From assembly GCF_008728965.1 (NCBI RefSeq), contig NZ_VSMC01000004.1, positions 62,001-126,000 on the forward strand: a stretch of 64,000 bases of DNA, given 5' to 3'. Below the pieces are notes generated by a model. It did not search any database. It had not been told where the DNA came from and saw only the letters and a list, made by a program, of their open reading frames with translations. The DNA is from Heminiphilus faecis. GTDB taxonomy: Bacteria > Bacteroidota > Bacteroidia > Bacteroidales > Muribaculaceae. How positions within the stretch are numbered: position 1 is the stretch's first letter; each line of letters begins with the position of its first letter. A program made the translations under genes and the position numbers. Of this stretch, positions 1-8,525 are shown in pieces.

Positions 1-1626
1 ATAAACGGTGTGCCCGATTGGGTATATGAGGAGGAGTTTGACACCACTTGTTCTATGGTGTGGTCACCTGACAATCTTACTTTTTGCTATCTGAAATATA
101 ATGAGACTGATGTGCCAATGTATTCGTTTACATTGTATGAAGGCACATGTGACCCTAAAACCGATTATACATTGTATCCGGGACGCTATACATATAAATA
201 TCCGGTTGCCGGAAAGCCAAACTCGCGTGTCACTCTTCACAGCTATGACATAGATACGCGCAAGACCAAGGATATTGTATTTAACGACGAACGTATAGAA
301 TACATACCGCGTATAGCTTATGCCTACCGTCCCGAACGGCTTATGGTAACCACTCTTAACCGTGCGCAAAACCGTATTGAGATGTATGCTGTCAATCCTA
401 AGTCGACTGTAGCCAAATCCGTGTATGTCGATGAGGCCTCTACAGGATGGATAGATCCGTCGGCATGGGAAAACACAAAGTTTTATCCTGATTTTTTTAT
501 GATTACTTCAGAGCAGTCGGGATACAATCATGTATATCAATACAGTTATTCGGGAGCCCGTATGCGTCAGGTTACTTCCGGCGACTTTGACGTGACTGCT
601 TATTATGGCTGTGAGCCTGTGTCGGGTGTGCATTATTTCCAGTCTACCGTATCGGGTGCAGTAAATCGAGTGGTGAGTCGTGTCGATGCTAAGGGTAAGG
701 TGACAGATTTAGGTGATATGAGAGGTGTGTCATCGGCTTCTTTTTCTCCCGATATGGCTTATATGACACTCTCTTACAGCAATGTCACCACTCCTCCTGT
801 ACATACGCTTTGCACTTCTGCCGGCAAGGAGATAAGGATACTTGAAGACAATGCCGGTGTGAGAGCTCGTTACGGCAATATACCGACAAAGGAGTTCTTT
901 ACTGTCGCTTCTGACGGATACACTTTGAATGGTTTTGTGCTTAAACCCTCTGATTTCTCATCGTCTCGAAAATATCCGGTTATAATGTATCAATACAGCG
1001 GGCCCGGCTCACAGGAAGTTCTTGACCGTTGGCGTATGGACTGGGATTACTTTTTTGTACAGCAGGGTTATATAGTTATGTGTGTGGACGGTCGTGGTAC
1101 AGGAGGCCGCGGAAAAGCATTTAAGGATTGTGTATATAGAAACCTTGGACATTATGAGACTATAGACCAGATAAATGCGGCCAAATATGCGGCGTCGTTG
1201 CCGTATGTGTCCAAAGTAGGTATATTCGGATGGAGTTATGGAGGATATGAAAGTCTTATGGCTGCATCACAATATGATTACGATGCGGCTGTGGCTGTAG
1301 CTCCAGTTACCGACTGGCGTTATTATGACACGGTATATGCCGAACGATATATGCTTACTCCTCAGGAAAACGAGGATGGTTACAACAGCAGCGCGCCTGT
1401 CAATTATGTGGACCGGATCAAGACTCCTCTTTTGATAATGCACGGTACGGCTGACGATAATGTGCATCTGATGAATACTATGCAGTATGTATCGGCCTTG
1501 CAGTCGTCGGGTAAGGTTTGTGATATGTTGCTGTTCCCCAATATGAACCATTCGATCAACGGATGCAATTCTCGCTCGCTCGTATATCTCAACATGCTTA
1601 ACTTCTTTGACCGTAATTTGAAGTAA
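1..1626 (+). CDS. S9 family dipeptidyl peptidase IV-like serine protease (5' truncated by window)
   Basis: C-terminal 541 residues of a prolyl oligopeptidase-family (S9) peptidase that removes N-terminal dipeptides, usually in the periplasm or at the surface in Bacteroidales. The reading frame is open to base 1 (INGVPDWVYEEEF), so the start and most of the beta-propeller lie outside the window; the GTG at 10 is internal. The alpha/beta-hydrolase domain carries the complete triad: Ser in GWSYGGY (codon 1234-1236), Asp in HGTADDNVH (codon 1453-1455), His in NMNHSI (codon 1549-1551). The next gene begins 1 base after the stop, so the two are probably co-transcribed. Confidence 0.9.
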   Translation: MNGVPDWVYEEEFDTTCSMVWSPDNLTFCYLKYNETDVPMYSFTLYEGTCDPKTDYTLYPGRYTYKYPVAGKPNSRVTLHSYDIDTRKTKDIVFNDERIEYIPRIAYAYRPERLMVTTLNRAQNRIEMYAVNPKSTVAKSVYVDEASTGWIDPSAWENTKFYPDFFMITSEQSGYNHVYQYSYSGARMRQVTSGDFDVTAYYGCEPVSGVHYFQSTVSGAVNRVVSRVDAKGKVTDLGDMRGVSSASFSPDMAYMTLSYSNVTTPPVHTLCTSAGKEIRILEDNAGVRARYGNIPTKEFFTVASDGYTLNGFVLKPSDFSSSRKYPVIMYQYSGPGSQEVLDRWRMDWDYFFVQQGYIVMCVDGRGTGGRGKAFKDCVYRNLGHYETIDQINAAKYAASLPYVSKVGIFGWSYGGYESLMAASQYDYDAAVAVAPVTDWRYYDTVYAERYMLTPQENEDGYNSSAPVNYVDRIKTPLLIMHGTADDNVHLMNTMQYVSALQSSGKVCDMLLFPNMNHSINGCNSRSLVYLNMLNFFDRNLK

Positions 1627-1627
1627 T

Positions 1628-2950
1628 ATGGATGAATACAGCCGCGATAAAGCTAATTTTTTCGGTATTCAGAGTCTTCTGTATAGCTGGATAAGATCAG
1701 TGGGTACACTGGTCGTGATACTTTTCGTGTCAATGTATGTGTCGAAGATATGGCTGCCGGCTGTTGTGCTCTTTATGGAATTTCTCCTTATAAGACGCTT
1801 GAATATATTGCGTAATTCCGATACTCCGATGTGCAACATGCTTCCGTTCATGATGACACGGGTACTTATTGTCGCTGCAATAGTTATGGTGACGATAAAC
1901 TTGTATTATATGAAGTTTATTGATCCTCAGGAGTATGTTGTAGGAACGGCAAACCGAAAAATTCCGTATATAACCATCCTTGTGATATCTCCTGTAACGC
2001 TTGTCGTGACCTTATGGGCCTATATGCGCAGACATAAGATAGGTTTTTGTAAAGAATGTCGCATACGGTACGGTACACCGTCTGAGCGCGGTTTTATCGG
2101 AAAAGTGTTCAGTAGCGAAAGCCGTTATCAGTTACGGATGCTGATATTTATATCGGCAGGCATCACGGCCTATACATGGATATACTATTATATGAAGTAT
2201 TCCAATGTCAATCTTAACCATGCTGACCTGTTTTATTATGTGTGGATTCCGATAATACTGTATGTGCTGTCAATAATATATCTTGGTCGCAGGTATTTCA
2301 ATATTTATTTGTTTTTCAGGCAGAATATAGTAGGTGACGCTACAATGAAGGTATCATCGACTTTGTTGCGTTATATAATCGTTTCCGGCGACAGTGTGTT
2401 TCTTGACGATGTAGCCGGTCAAGGCTCTCGGAAAGACACACCTGCATCGGTCAATATACCATATCGGGAGAGGATGACTTTAAATGATGCGAAAGTCATG
2501 TTTGAGCAAATATCGGGTCTGCGCGATGAGTTCAATATGCGTTTTCTGTATGTAAATGCAAATAAAGAGTCGGCATGCAATATATTTCATTACCTATGTG
2601 TGCTGAAGTCACATAACTCGATTGAGGGTTCTGATTTTAACGGCAAGTGGTATAAGCAGTCACATCTGGAGAGAATGTTGAGTGAAGGTCTTGCGTCGTC
2701 GCTTCTTACGAGCGAAATCCATCGTATATATACGGTGACTATGGCAAGCAAGACTTATGATCGCAAGGGACACCGGCTTTATGGTATAAAGCATTATAAA
2801 CCGTCATTCCGCCTTCGCGATCTTGATGATATTGACGTGGACTTCAATGATCCTGTATGGCTTATGATTGCCGATGACAATGAAGATCGGCCATTTTTCC
2901 AGCTTCGTAAATTATGGCGTAAATATGTCAGTGGAGAAAACATCACCTAA
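1628..2950 (+). CDS. Hypothetical polytopic membrane protein
   Basis: A 440-residue protein whose family I do not recognise. The N-terminal half shows about six hydrophobic segments (near residues 22-60, 75-95, 115-130, 165-190, 200-220); a short Cys-containing cytosolic stretch (CKECRIRYG) sits between segments. The C-terminal half (from about 230) is soluble and mixed in charge. It starts 1 base after the peptidase stop and its 3' end overlaps the likely start of miaA, so it belongs to a peptidase-membrane protein-miaA operon. Its function cannot be inferred from the sequence. Confidence 0.75.
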   Translation: MDEYSRDKANFFGIQSLLYSWIRSVGTLVVILFVSMYVSKIWLPAVVLFMEFLLIRRLNILRNSDTPMCNMLPFMMTRVLIVAAIVMVTINLYYMKFIDPQEYVVGTANRKIPYITILVISPVTLVVTLWAYMRRHKIGFCKECRIRYGTPSERGFIGKVFSSESRYQLRMLIFISAGITAYTWIYYYMKYSNVNLNHADLFYYVWIPIILYVLSIIYLGRRYFNIYLFFRQNIVGDATMKVSSTLLRYIIVSGDSVFLDDVAGQGSRKDTPASVNIPYRERMTLNDAKVMFEQISGLRDEFNMRFLYVNANKESACNIFHYLCVLKSHNSIEGSDFNGKWYKQSHLERMLSEGLASSLLTSEIHRIYTVTMASKTYDRKGHRLYGIKHYKPSFRLRDLDDIDVDFNDPVWLMIADDNEDRPFFQLRKLWRKYVSGENIT

Positions 2951-3845
2951 GATGATTGTTATTACAGGACCTACGGCGTCGGGAAAGACCGGACGTGCTG
3001 TGGATGTGGCCAAAGCTCTTGGTGGAGAGGTTATAAGTGCTGATTCTCGTCAGCTGTATCGAGGCATGGATATCGGTACTGGCAAAGATTTGGCGGAGTA
3101 TGGCGATATACCTTATCACATGATTGATATCTGTGAACCGGGATATCGTTATAATCTATATGAGTATCTGCGTGATTTCGATACTGTATATAATGATATA
3201 TGTGATCGTGGACGGATGCCCGTACTTTGTGGTGGTACGGGATTGTACGTCGAATCGGTAGTTAATGGTGTGCGTCTTCCCGAAGTTCCGGAGAATACGG
3301 CTTTAAGAACTCGGCTTAAAGGCAGATCTTTGGCCGAGCTTACGGAGATGCTGTCGCGTATAAAAGTGCTTCATAACACGACTGATGTCGATAGCTGTCA
3401 GCGAGCGATAAGAGCGATCGAAATACAGATGTATTACCGTGAGCATCCCGATGAAGCCGTATTGACCGAACCGCATCCGATGAAAAATGTCACGATTGTC
3501 GGTGTCGACATCGATCGTGAGAATCGTCGTCGCCGCATAACGACAAGATTGAAAAAACGTCTTGACGAAGGTATGGTGGACGAGGTCAAAGCGCTTATTG
3601 ATGGAGGAGTAAAGCCTGACGACCTGATATATTACGGGCTTGAGTATAAATATCTGACGCTGTATGTCACCGGACAGCTTCAGTATGACGATATGGTTTC
3701 CCAGCTTGAGATTGCGATTCATCAATTTGCCAAACGTCAGATGACATGGTTCCGCGGAATGGAGCGACGAGGCTTTACTATACATTGGCTACCGTGGGAT
3801 ATGGGACAATCGGAGTTCGTAGAAACGGTGAAAAAATTATTGTAG
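2925..3845 (+). CDS. miaA: tRNA dimethylallyltransferase
   Basis: MiaA adds the dimethylallyl group to N6 of A37 in tRNAs reading UNN codons, the first step towards ms2i6A. The P-loop GPTASGKT is followed by SADSRQLYRGMDIGTGK and GGTGLYVES, the family's substrate-binding motifs; the C-terminus has the usual WFRGMERRG. I chose the ATG at 2925, giving 306 residues and overlapping the upstream gene by 26 bp. The ATG at 2952, 1 base after that gene's stop, is an equally reasonable start. The longer frame from 2868 has no matching family sequence. Confidence 0.95.
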   Translation: MSVEKTSPKMIVITGPTASGKTGRAVDVAKALGGEVISADSRQLYRGMDIGTGKDLAEYGDIPYHMIDICEPGYRYNLYEYLRDFDTVYNDICDRGRMPVLCGGTGLYVESVVNGVRLPEVPENTALRTRLKGRSLAELTEMLSRIKVLHNTTDVDSCQRAIRAIEIQMYYREHPDEAVLTEPHPMKNVTIVGVDIDRENRRRRITTRLKKRLDEGMVDEVKALIDGGVKPDDLIYYGLEYKYLTLYVTGQLQYDDMVSQLEIAIHQFAKRQMTWFRGMERRGFTIHWLPWDMGQSEFVETVKKLL

Positions 3846-3871
3846 CATAATTCCTTAAATACATTCGGTCC

Positions 3872-4837
3872 ATGAAAAAACAAATTCTATTATTACTTGC
3901 TCTAATTTCTGTAGCCTTATGTCATGCTCAGGTCAGATCATATTATTCTCCGGAAGAGCTGGATAAGAGCGATTGCGTGTTTTATATCGACACTATGTCA
4001 TGTGAAATACTTATAGAGGCTCGTGCAGCATTGACTTCCAATCGAGAACGATATGGTAAAAGTTCTGATTATTGGAGTATCGCTTGGAACTATAGAACCC
4101 AATATGATTATGATTACGTACGTGTTCAGGCCCGCAATATAGACTTTGGACATCTTACCGATCAAAGAGTGCTTGATATAGAGTATGGTACAATGCATGG
4201 CGGTTGCGATGAGGTTAAAGAATTGATATCGGTGAAGAAGGGCGTCGACTCATATAACGGTTACAATACTCTTGCCGTAGAGTGGAGCGGGGGACGAATG
4301 AAGGTTTTTGTCGGATCCAAGAGGCTTGAAAAAGTACTGGATATAATGGTGGCTCTACCCGTATTACCTCAATGCAGGATAATATCGGCGGGTGAACTGA
4401 ATGTACAGTCGCTTGTAGTTGAGTGTCCTGAAAATCGCATGGCAATGTTGACATGTCCACTTACGGAAACCGAAGTATTGTCAATGCTTGAAAATTCTGT
4501 CGATCCTACAGAAGGACTGTGGATGTATCTTGATAGAGACACAGATGATAATCGCGCACGGCTGGGTGGACGCTATACATTTTATATTATACGGTATAAT
4601 GATAGCTATCTGCTCCTTTACAAGTCGGGAGCTGAAGTCAATGCGTCGCAGTGGTCTCCGCTTATGATCAAAGGACGTATGAAGCCCACACGTTTTGTAG
4701 GACACTATGATTTGGTGTGGTATGACAGTCTGTTGGAACCGATGGATGACGATACTTATGCATCAATAGATGGTGCCGGCATATTGACAGTGGAATTTCC
4801 CGTGTATCGCAGTCGTATGCGGTTTTATCGTAAGTAG
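3872..4837 (+). CDS. Hypothetical secreted protein
   Basis: A 321-residue protein of unknown family. It begins with a clean Sec signal peptide (MKKQILLLLALISVALCHAQ) and has no later membrane segment, so it is probably periplasmic or surface-exposed. The body is rich in Tyr, Trp and Asp and looks beta-rich. It follows miaA by 26 bp and may be read from the same transcript. No catalytic motif was found. Confidence 0.7.
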   Translation: MKKQILLLLALISVALCHAQVRSYYSPEELDKSDCVFYIDTMSCEILIEARAALTSNRERYGKSSDYWSIAWNYRTQYDYDYVRVQARNIDFGHLTDQRVLDIEYGTMHGGCDEVKELISVKKGVDSYNGYNTLAVEWSGGRMKVFVGSKRLEKVLDIMVALPVLPQCRIISAGELNVQSLVVECPENRMAMLTCPLTETEVLSMLENSVDPTEGLWMYLDRDTDDNRARLGGRYTFYIIRYNDSYLLLYKSGAEVNASQWSPLMIKGRMKPTRFVGHYDLVWYDSLLEPMDDDTYASIDGAGILTVEFPVYRSRMRFYRK

Positions 4838-4867
4838 GTATGAGATTGGGGGCACGTTAAAATATGG

Positions 4868-5293
4868 TTATTCTCTTATTTCCATGATTTCACCCGACTC
4901 CTTTATATAACGTATTTTGTAATCAAGCATGTCAAGTATGACTTCGCGGGGTTCATTGTGTGCGGCAAAGACTTCACCCACACTCTCTGTCTCCATTAGA
5001 TACTGTACCAATTTGGGCTCCAGTTTGTCTTCAACAAATATCTGTGGTAGTTTTTCGCCGTTCCCATTTATATATGTCCACTGGAAGTCGCTGTCAAAAG
5101 TTATTGAGGCTCCGTTTTTAATCGTGACATAGTAGGTGCCGTTGTTTTCGTCGTAAGAACTTATATTTGACAGTGGATAGTATGTTGATATAAATGTGCT
5201 GATGGGGCCCGGCAGACTGTCCCACAGACTGTGGCTGCAAGCCATCAGCATCAATATTGCGATTACTCCGGCAATCTCTTTCTTGTATATCAT
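4868..5293 (-). CDS. Small lipoprotein, PepSY-like
   Basis: A 141-residue protein with a lipoprotein signal (hydrophobic run then LMACS, lipidated Cys near residue 19). The mature part, with alternating patterns such as YYVTIKNGASITFDSDFQW, resembles the Bacteroidetes PepSY-like (DUF2874) periplasmic proteins. The family match is by eye and the function of such proteins is poorly known. It is convergent with the secreted protein upstream; the 235 bp on its 5' side are AT-rich and hold no gene. Confidence 0.65.
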   Translation of the reverse strand: MIYKKEIAGVIAILMLMACSHSLWDSLPGPISTFISTYYPLSNISSYDENNGTYYVTIKNGASITFDSDFQWTYINGNGEKLPQIFVEDKLEPKLVQYLMETESVGEVFAAHNEPREVILDMLDYKIRYIKESGEIMEIRE

Positions 5294-5528
5294 ACGTCTG
5301 GCGTTTTTAGAGGTAGTTACAATTTGACAACGTTTTATACTTAATTTATGTTCTTGATATTAAAAATTTAATATTTGGGTCTTAAGGGTGAATTAAGCTC
5401 AACAAATTATAATTTACATATATAGACATGTCATTGATGTAATATTGATTATGGTACAAACATAATTTGCTGTCAAGTGTTTTTATAATTGATAGTACAA
5501 TATGTCTAATTAAATATCATCAATAACA

Positions 5529-6119
5529 ATGGACAGCAAGAAAAATAAAAGTATCAAAGGTACTAAGACCGAAAAAAATCTTGTAAATGCTTATATGAGT
5601 GAATCGGCCGCTTACAGTCGTTATATGTATTATAGCGCGCAGGCTACAAAAGAGAGCTATTTCCCCATAGCAAAGGTTTTTGAGGAAACTGCAGCCAATG
5701 AACTACGTCATGGAAAAGTCTTTTTTAAATTTCTTGAAGGTGGTTCTGTAGAGTGTGTCCTTGATGTAGATGCAGGTGTCATAGGCGATACCGCATCCAA
5801 TCTTGCCACTGCGGCCGAAGAAGAGAAGAAAGAAGGGGTAGAGCAGTACACTGCCGCCGCCAAGGTAGCTGATGAAGAGGGTTTCCCCGAAATAGCAAGT
5901 CATTTTAGAGAAATAGCTGAGATAGAGCAGCATCATCGCGACCGTTTTGAGAAATATCTGGAGCAGGTTAAGGCCGGTACCGTATGGAAACGTGACCATG
6001 TAATTAAATGGCAGTGTCTTGTATGCGGATATATACATGAAGGTAAAGAGCCGCCGAAGGAATGTCCTGCATGTGATCACCCGCGTGAACACTACATGGC
6101 TCTTGATATGACTCTCTAA
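5529..6119 (+). CDS. rbr: Rubrerythrin
   Basis: Non-heme di-iron peroxidase that detoxifies hydrogen peroxide in anaerobes. The N-terminal ferritin-like four-helix domain carries the Glu and ExxH di-iron ligands (ESAAYSRY, EETAANELRHGK, EIAEIEQHHRDRF). The C-terminal rubredoxin domain has two CxxC-type knuckles (CLVCGYIHEG and CPACDHP) for a single FeS4 iron. The length, 196 residues, is normal. It is monocistronic, with a gene-poor AT-rich upstream region and a strong hairpin terminator right after the stop. Confidence 0.95.
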   Translation: MDSKKNKSIKGTKTEKNLVNAYMSESAAYSRYMYYSAQATKESYFPIAKVFEETAANELRHGKVFFKFLEGGSVECVLDVDAGVIGDTASNLATAAEEEKKEGVEQYTAAAKVADEEGFPEIASHFREIAEIEQHHRDRFEKYLEQVKAGTVWKRDHVIKWQCLVCGYIHEGKEPPKECPACDHPREHYMALDMTL

Positions 6120-6121
6120 AT

Positions 6122-6190
6122 GAATAATGAACAAAAATAGTAAAGGCCATCGACATTGTCGATGGCCTTTACTATTTTTGTTCATTATTC
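6122..6190. terminator. Bidirectional terminator, 33-bp perfect inverted repeat
   Basis: Arms 6122-6154 and 6158-6190 are perfectly complementary with a 3-base loop (att). An A-rich run on one side and a T-rich run on the other let it end transcription from both rubrerythrin (+) and the EF-G paralogue (-). The right arm contains the EF-G paralogue's stop codon (6185-6187) and its last codon. Confidence 0.85.
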
Positions 6191-8341
6191 GTCGGTGGAT
6201 GTCTCCGCATATGATTTGAGGAGTTTTTCCTGTACGTCGGATGGAACAAGTTCGTATGACGAGAACTTCATCGTAAATGAAGAACGTCCGCCGGTTATGG
6301 AGCTAAGTGCCGTAGAGTATGACGACATCTCTTTCAATGGTACTCGTGCCTGAATCTTTTCGAAGCCGTTGTCGCTCGACATTCCCATTATTATGGCACG
6401 GCGTCCTTGCAGGTCGCTCATTACATCGCCCATCACGTCAGCAGGCACCATAACTTCCACGTCATAAACCGGTTCGAGAATCTTGGGGTTGGCGTTACGG
6501 AACGCTTCGCTGAATGCGTTACGTCCTGCAAGACGGAATGAAATTTCATTGGAGTCAACCGGATGCATCTTTCCGTCATATATGCAAACTCTCACATCGC
6601 GTGCGTAAGAACCTGTAAGCGGTCCTTGCTCCATGCGGTCCATAAGTCCCTTGACTATAGCCGGGATGAAACGAGCGTCAATGGCACCGCCCACTATACA
6701 GTTGTGAATGACAAGCTTGCCTCCCCATTCGAGAGGTATCTCCTGAGTGTCGCGAACATTCATCTTGAATTCCTGATTGCCGAATTTATATGTATCCGGT
6801 GCAGGCATGCCTTCAGTGTAAGGCTCTATGATAAGATGAACTTCTCCAAACTGTCCGGCGCCTCCCGACTGTTTTTTGTGACGATAGTCGGCACGGGCAG
6901 CCTTTGTGATGGTTTCGCGATATGGTATTTTGGGCTCATCGAAGACAATAGGTAACTTGTCATTGTTTTCCACACGCCATTTTAGTGTGCGCAGATGAAA
7001 TTCACCTTGTCCCGACAGAATTGTCTGTTTAAGCTCTTTGGATTGTTCTATCTGCCAAGTCGGATCCTCTTCGTGCATACGGGTGAGTATCTCACTGAGT
7101 TTCTCCGCATCGCTTTCTGTTACGGGGCGTATGGCTCTCTGATATTTAGGAGCCGGATACTTGATGAAGTCAAATTTGTATTCGCATCCTTTCTCGTTAA
7201 GAGTATTGCCTGTACGGGCATCTTTCAGTTTTACCGTAGCGCCTATATCGCCTGCGCATAACTTGTCGACCGGAGTTTTGATTTGGCCGCATACGCAGAA
7301 TATCTGAGCCAAGCGTTCTTTGCTTCCGCGGTCCATGTTATTCAGGTCAACGCCGGGAGTAAGGGTGCCGCTCATGACCTTGAAGTAACTTACTTCGCCG
7401 ATATGTGGCTCCACAGTAGTCTTGAACATGAAAAGCGAGAGCGGACCGTTGCTGTCGGGTTTAATTTCGTCACCTTCCGAGTCGACCGGTGCCGGCATAT
7501 CTTCCACAAACGGCACGACGTTGCCGAGGAACTCCATCATACGGCGTACACCCATATCCTTGAGTGCGCTTACACAGAATACTGGATATATCGAGCGGTC
7601 AACAAGTCCTTTGCGTATGCCTTCGCGCATTTCGTCTTCAGAGAGATGGCCTTGGTCAAAGAATTTCTCCATCAAAGTCTCGTCATTTTCAGCTGCGGCC
7701 TCAACGAGTTTCTGGTGAAGTTCCTGTGCTTTGTCATGTTCTTCAGCCGGTATTTCTTCAATCGTAGGCACTCCACCGTCGGGGCCCCATGAGTACTTCT
7801 TCATGAGAAGAACATCAATCATGGCGTTGAAGCCCGGACCTACGTTTATCGGGTACTGTATAGGGGTGACTTTCGGACCGAATATTTCGGTCATCTGTTC
7901 TATTACATTGTCATAATCTGCTTTTTCACCGTCAAGCTGATTCATGGCAAATATGACTGGCTTTTTTAACTGAGCCGTAGTGCGGAATATGTTCTGTGTA
8001 CCTACTTCTACTCCGTATTGTGAGTCAATAAGTATCACTCCTGTATCGGTTACGTTCAGAGCAGTGATGGCGTTGCCCACGAAGTCATCGCTGCCCGGAC
8101 AGTCGATTACATTTAATTTCTTGTTAAGAAATTCAGCATAAAAAATGGTAGAGAATACCGAGTAGCCATACTCCTTCTCCACCGGGAAATAGTCACTGAC
8201 CGTATTATTGCCTTCAACGGTACCGCGACGTTTTATAACTCCACACTCGTAAAGCATTGCTTCGGCGAGTGTGGTTTTCCCCGAGCCCTTGCTTCCAAGC
8301 AGGGCTATGTTCTTGATTTCGTTTGTTTGGTAAACCTTCAT
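6185..8341 (-). CDS. fusA2: EF-G paralogue with degenerate GTPase motifs (EF-G2 type)
   Basis: A 718-residue translation-factor GTPase with the EF-G layout: G domain, domain II, then domains III-V (GVGGAIDARFIPAIVKGL and EPVYDVEVMVP are typical). The P-loop is intact (GSKGSGKT, 16-23), but switch I, normally RGIT, reads YGYS (58-61). The switch II motif, normally DTPGH, reads DCPGSDDF (80-87), so the catalytic His is a Ser. The base-recognition motif is NQLD (134-137) instead of NKxD. This matches the Bacteroides EF-G2 paralogue, reported to support translocation without GTP hydrolysis and to be made under carbon limitation. The canonical fusA should lie elsewhere. Confidence 0.88.
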   Translation of the reverse strand: MKVYQTNEIKNIALLGSKGSGKTTLAEAMLYECGVIKRRGTVEGNNTVSDYFPVEKEYGYSVFSTIFYAEFLNKKLNVIDCPGSDDFVGNAITALNVTDTGVILIDSQYGVEVGTQNIFRTTAQLKKPVIFAMNQLDGEKADYDNVIEQMTEIFGPKVTPIQYPINVGPGFNAMIDVLLMKKYSWGPDGGVPTIEEIPAEEHDKAQELHQKLVEAAAENDETLMEKFFDQGHLSEDEMREGIRKGLVDRSIYPVFCVSALKDMGVRRMMEFLGNVVPFVEDMPAPVDSEGDEIKPDSNGPLSLFMFKTTVEPHIGEVSYFKVMSGTLTPGVDLNNMDRGSKERLAQIFCVCGQIKTPVDKLCAGDIGATVKLKDARTGNTLNEKGCEYKFDFIKYPAPKYQRAIRPVTESDAEKLSEILTRMHEEDPTWQIEQSKELKQTILSGQGEFHLRTLKWRVENNDKLPIVFDEPKIPYRETITKAARADYRHKKQSGGAGQFGEVHLIIEPYTEGMPAPDTYKFGNQEFKMNVRDTQEIPLEWGGKLVIHNCIVGGAIDARFIPAIVKGLMDRMEQGPLTGSYARDVRVCIYDGKMHPVDSNEISFRLAGRNAFSEAFRNANPKILEPVYDVEVMVPADVMGDVMSDLQGRRAIIMGMSSDNGFEKIQARVPLKEMSSYSTALSSITGGRSSFTMKFSSYELVPSDVQEKLLKSYAETSTDE

Positions 8342-8451
8342 GTTATTAGAGAGTTTTAGTTATACAATGTTGTTTATTAAAATTAGTGAGCCGCAAATTA
8401 TAAATTTTTTATGAGAAATCCTATTATGTTACATATGTTACAAAACATAAA

Positions 8452-8483
8452 ACGGATACGGCTGATAATAAAGCCGTATCCGT
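8452..8483 (-). terminator. Rho-independent terminator of nadE
   Basis: Perfect 12-bp stem (8452-8463 with 8472-8483, core ACGGATACGGCT) and 8-base loop. Read on the minus strand it is followed by TTTTATGTTTTG. It lies about 45 bases past the nadE stop and upstream of the EF-G paralogue start, so it insulates the two genes. Confidence 0.8.
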
Positions 8484-8525
8484 CCTATATATAATGTATT
8501 AAGTTTTAAGAAATAAATGTCATCG

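Noticed and set aside
2868-2924. Longer N-terminus for miaA
   Set aside because: The extra 19 residues have no match to the family and would extend the overlap with the upstream gene to 83 bp.
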